From Streptomyces sp. ML-6 (GTDB taxonomy: Bacteria > Actinomycetota > Actinomycetes > Streptomycetales > Streptomycetaceae): 64,000 bases of DNA. The position numbers and the translations under genes were made by a program. The stretch is taken from the NCBI RefSeq assembly GCF_030116705.1, contig NZ_JAOTIK010000002.1, positions 1 to 64,000 of the forward strand, read 5' to 3'. A model generated the notes under the pieces. That model saw nothing but the letters and a program-made list of their open reading frames with translations. It ran no database searches and was not told the DNA's origin. Positions 62,606 to 64,000 of this stretch are shown here, piece after piece (the stretch's first letter is position 1; each line of letters begins with the position of its first letter).

Positions 62606-63292
62606 ATGTCACCTCGTCGCATCTTCATCTGGTCCCCAGCCGCCATCGTCTTCGACTGTGACGGAACCCTCGTTGATACCGAACGACACTGGCAGGACGC
62701 GCGCAGCCGGGTCTTCGGAGAGTTCGGTCTGAAACCCCGCCCCGGCTTCGCCGAACGGGCCAAGGGCGTGCACTACACCGAGTGCGGCAGCCTCATGGCC
62801 AGAGAGGCCGGGAAGCCGCAACTCGCCGACGACATGACGCACGCACTCCTGAGGCAATTCACGGCGCTCGTTGCCGAAGACCCCGTGACCATGCCGGGCG
62901 CGGCGGCACTGGTCCGCCTCGCCGCCCGCCACATCCCGCTCGCGGTCGCCAGCAACTGCCCGCTGGACGTGGTCGAGTCCACCCTTGCCCGGGTCGGCCT
63001 GCTCAGCTACTTCGCCCATGTCGTCGTTGCGGGTGACGGGCTGCTACCGAAACCCCATCCCGACGTCTACGCCACCGCGGTCCGCCTGTGCAGCGTGCGG
63101 CCGGAGGACGCGATGGCTGTGGAAGACTCGGTCACCGGGGTCGAGTCGGCCCGGAGAGCCGGTATGCGCGTGCTCGGCGTGGGACCTCGACCGGCCGCAG
63201 AGGAGGCTGACCAGGCCGACCTGTGGCTGCGCACTCTGGCTGATCCGGAACTCCAGGCATGGGCCCATGCCTGGGCGGACAGGACGGCCTGA
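62606..63292 (+). CDS. HAD-superfamily phosphatase
   Basis: 228 residues. Motif I is IVFDCDGTLVDTERHW with nucleophile Asp17 and acid Asp19; motif II Thr/Ser is in LAVASNCPLDV; motif III Lys is in LLPKPHPDVYATA; motif IV is MAVEDSVTGVESARRAG. The helical cap follows motif I. It removes phosphate from a small metabolite. HAD phosphatases take part in butyrolactone and furan signal synthesis (for example MmfP), so a role with the neighbouring receptor is plausible but inferred. Confidence 0.82.
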   Translation: MSPRRIFIWSPAAIVFDCDGTLVDTERHWQDARSRVFGEFGLKPRPGFAERAKGVHYTECGSLMAREAGKPQLADDMTHALLRQFTALVAEDPVTMPGAAALVRLAARHIPLAVASNCPLDVVESTLARVGLLSYFAHVVVAGDGLLPKPHPDVYATAVRLCSVRPEDAMAVEDSVTGVESARRAGMRVLGVGPRPAAEEADQADLWLRTLADPELQAWAHAWADRTA

Positions 63293-63322
63293 GATGCCCC
63301 GGGCATCCTTCGGCCCGGCGGG

Positions 63323-64000
63323 GTGACGCGCAAGGAGCACTACGAGCCGCGTGCGCGGCTCGTCCCTGCCGAGCCGGAGAAGGCCATCGCCGCGGCGGAA
63401 CTGGCGCAGGTCGCAAACCGCCCGATCTACGTCGTCATGGCCGTGACCGCCGAAGGCATCCGGGACATCCTGGGGATCTGGGCCGGCGACGGCGGCGAGG
63501 GCGCGAAGTACTGGCTGCACGTGTTCACCGAGCTGAAGAACCGCGGCACCGACGACGTGCTCATGCTGGTCTGCGACGGACTGAAGGGCCTGCCCGATGC
63601 GGTGGAGGCCGTCTGGCCTCGAACGATTGTCCAAACCTGTGTCGTTCACCTGCTGCGGAACAGCTTCCGTTACGCGGCCCGCCAGGACTGGGACAAGATC
63701 GCCAAGGCGCTGCGGCCCGTTTACACCGCGCCGAACGAAGACGCGGCGATGGAGCGGTTCCTGGAGTTCCAGGAGGCGTGGGGCCGGAAGTATCCGGCGA
63801 TCGTGAAGCTGTGGTCCGACGCCTGGGCCGAGTTCGTGCCCTTCCTCTTCTTTGACGTCGAGTTCTGCAAAGTCATCTGCTCGACGAACGCGATCGAGAG
63901 CGTGAACGCCCGCATACGCAAGGCCGCCCGGGCTCGCGGGCACTTCCCCAACGAGGCCGCGGCGCTCAAGTGCGTCTACATGGCGCTGATGAGCCTGGAC
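63323..64000 (+). pseudogene. IS256-family (mutator) transposase, partial
   Basis: The frame opens near GTG 63323; family sequence begins about ANRPIYVVMAVTAEGIRDIL and continues through the catalytic Asp in MLVCDGLKGLPDAVEAVWP, the zinc-like TCVVHLLRNSFRYAAR and the final Glu in CSTNAIESVNARIRKAARAR. The N-terminal 150 or so residues, including the first catalytic Asp, are missing; the 3' end runs past the window. Confidence 0.8.

Overview
The window is very GC-rich, codons end mostly in G or C, and the gene families are typical of Streptomyces: T4SS-like conjugation genes, a helicase with helicase-associated repeats, a gamma-butyrolactone-type TetR receptor and many actinobacterial insertion sequences. 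No rRNA, tRNA or core housekeeping operon was seen. The dense IS load and the conjugation genes point to a linear plasmid, an integrated conjugative element or a chromosome arm. That is inference; no telomere or replication gene was found.

Layout. 1-757 has no gene but holds a perfect 31-bp inverted repeat. 0.76-7.5 kb has a P-loop kinase, a helix-turn-helix protein, a large DEAH helicase and two frame-broken unknown genes. 7.2-10.4 kb has a GNAT, a TPR regulator and small unknown genes. 10.7-20.5 kb is one co-oriented conjugation operon: TcpC/VirB8-like, small membrane proteins, TcpE-like, VirB4 ATPase, VirB6/TrbL-like channel and a VirB1-like NlpC/P60 cell-wall enzyme. 20.5-33.0 kb is a Tn7-like module (TnsA, TnsB, TnsC, TniQ).

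The Tn7-like tnsC is split by a second transposon of about 7.27 kb (24046-31312). This has 12-bp terminal inverted repeats, a Tn554-like tnpA-tnpB-tnpC set (two tyrosine recombinases and a coiled-coil helper) and a Septu-type defence pair (PtuA ATPase, PtuB HNH nuclease). It sits exactly in the Walker B motif of TnsC, so the host transposon should be inactive while the guest carries the defence cargo. Both Septu genes carry frameshifts as read.

33.0-37.5 kb holds a GNAT, broken IS elements, WbqC and YdcF-family genes, and gene fragments. 37.8-48.3 kb looks like amine/agmatine catabolism: LysR regulator, APC permease, agmatinase-family ureohydrolase, a truncated aminoaldehyde dehydrogenase, a frame-broken folP, and an amine oxidase-aldehyde dehydrogenase operon facing a TetR gene across a palindromic operator. 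The amine oxidase block lies between two inverted IS6 copies. 48.4-51.1 kb is an ISL3 element with a passenger gene next to an IS5 remnant. 52.2-53.8 kb has a cytoplasmic subtilisin and a small I9-like partner. 53.8-61.4 kb is nested IS elements (IS3 in IS701, IS4, IS30 in IS3). 61.4-63.3 kb pairs a butyrolactone-receptor-like TetR with a HAD phosphatase. A partial IS256 transposase runs off the end.

At least a dozen genes change frame once or twice, often at G/C or A runs. Either the region is decaying or the assembly has residual indels; this should be settled before any broken gene is called dead.
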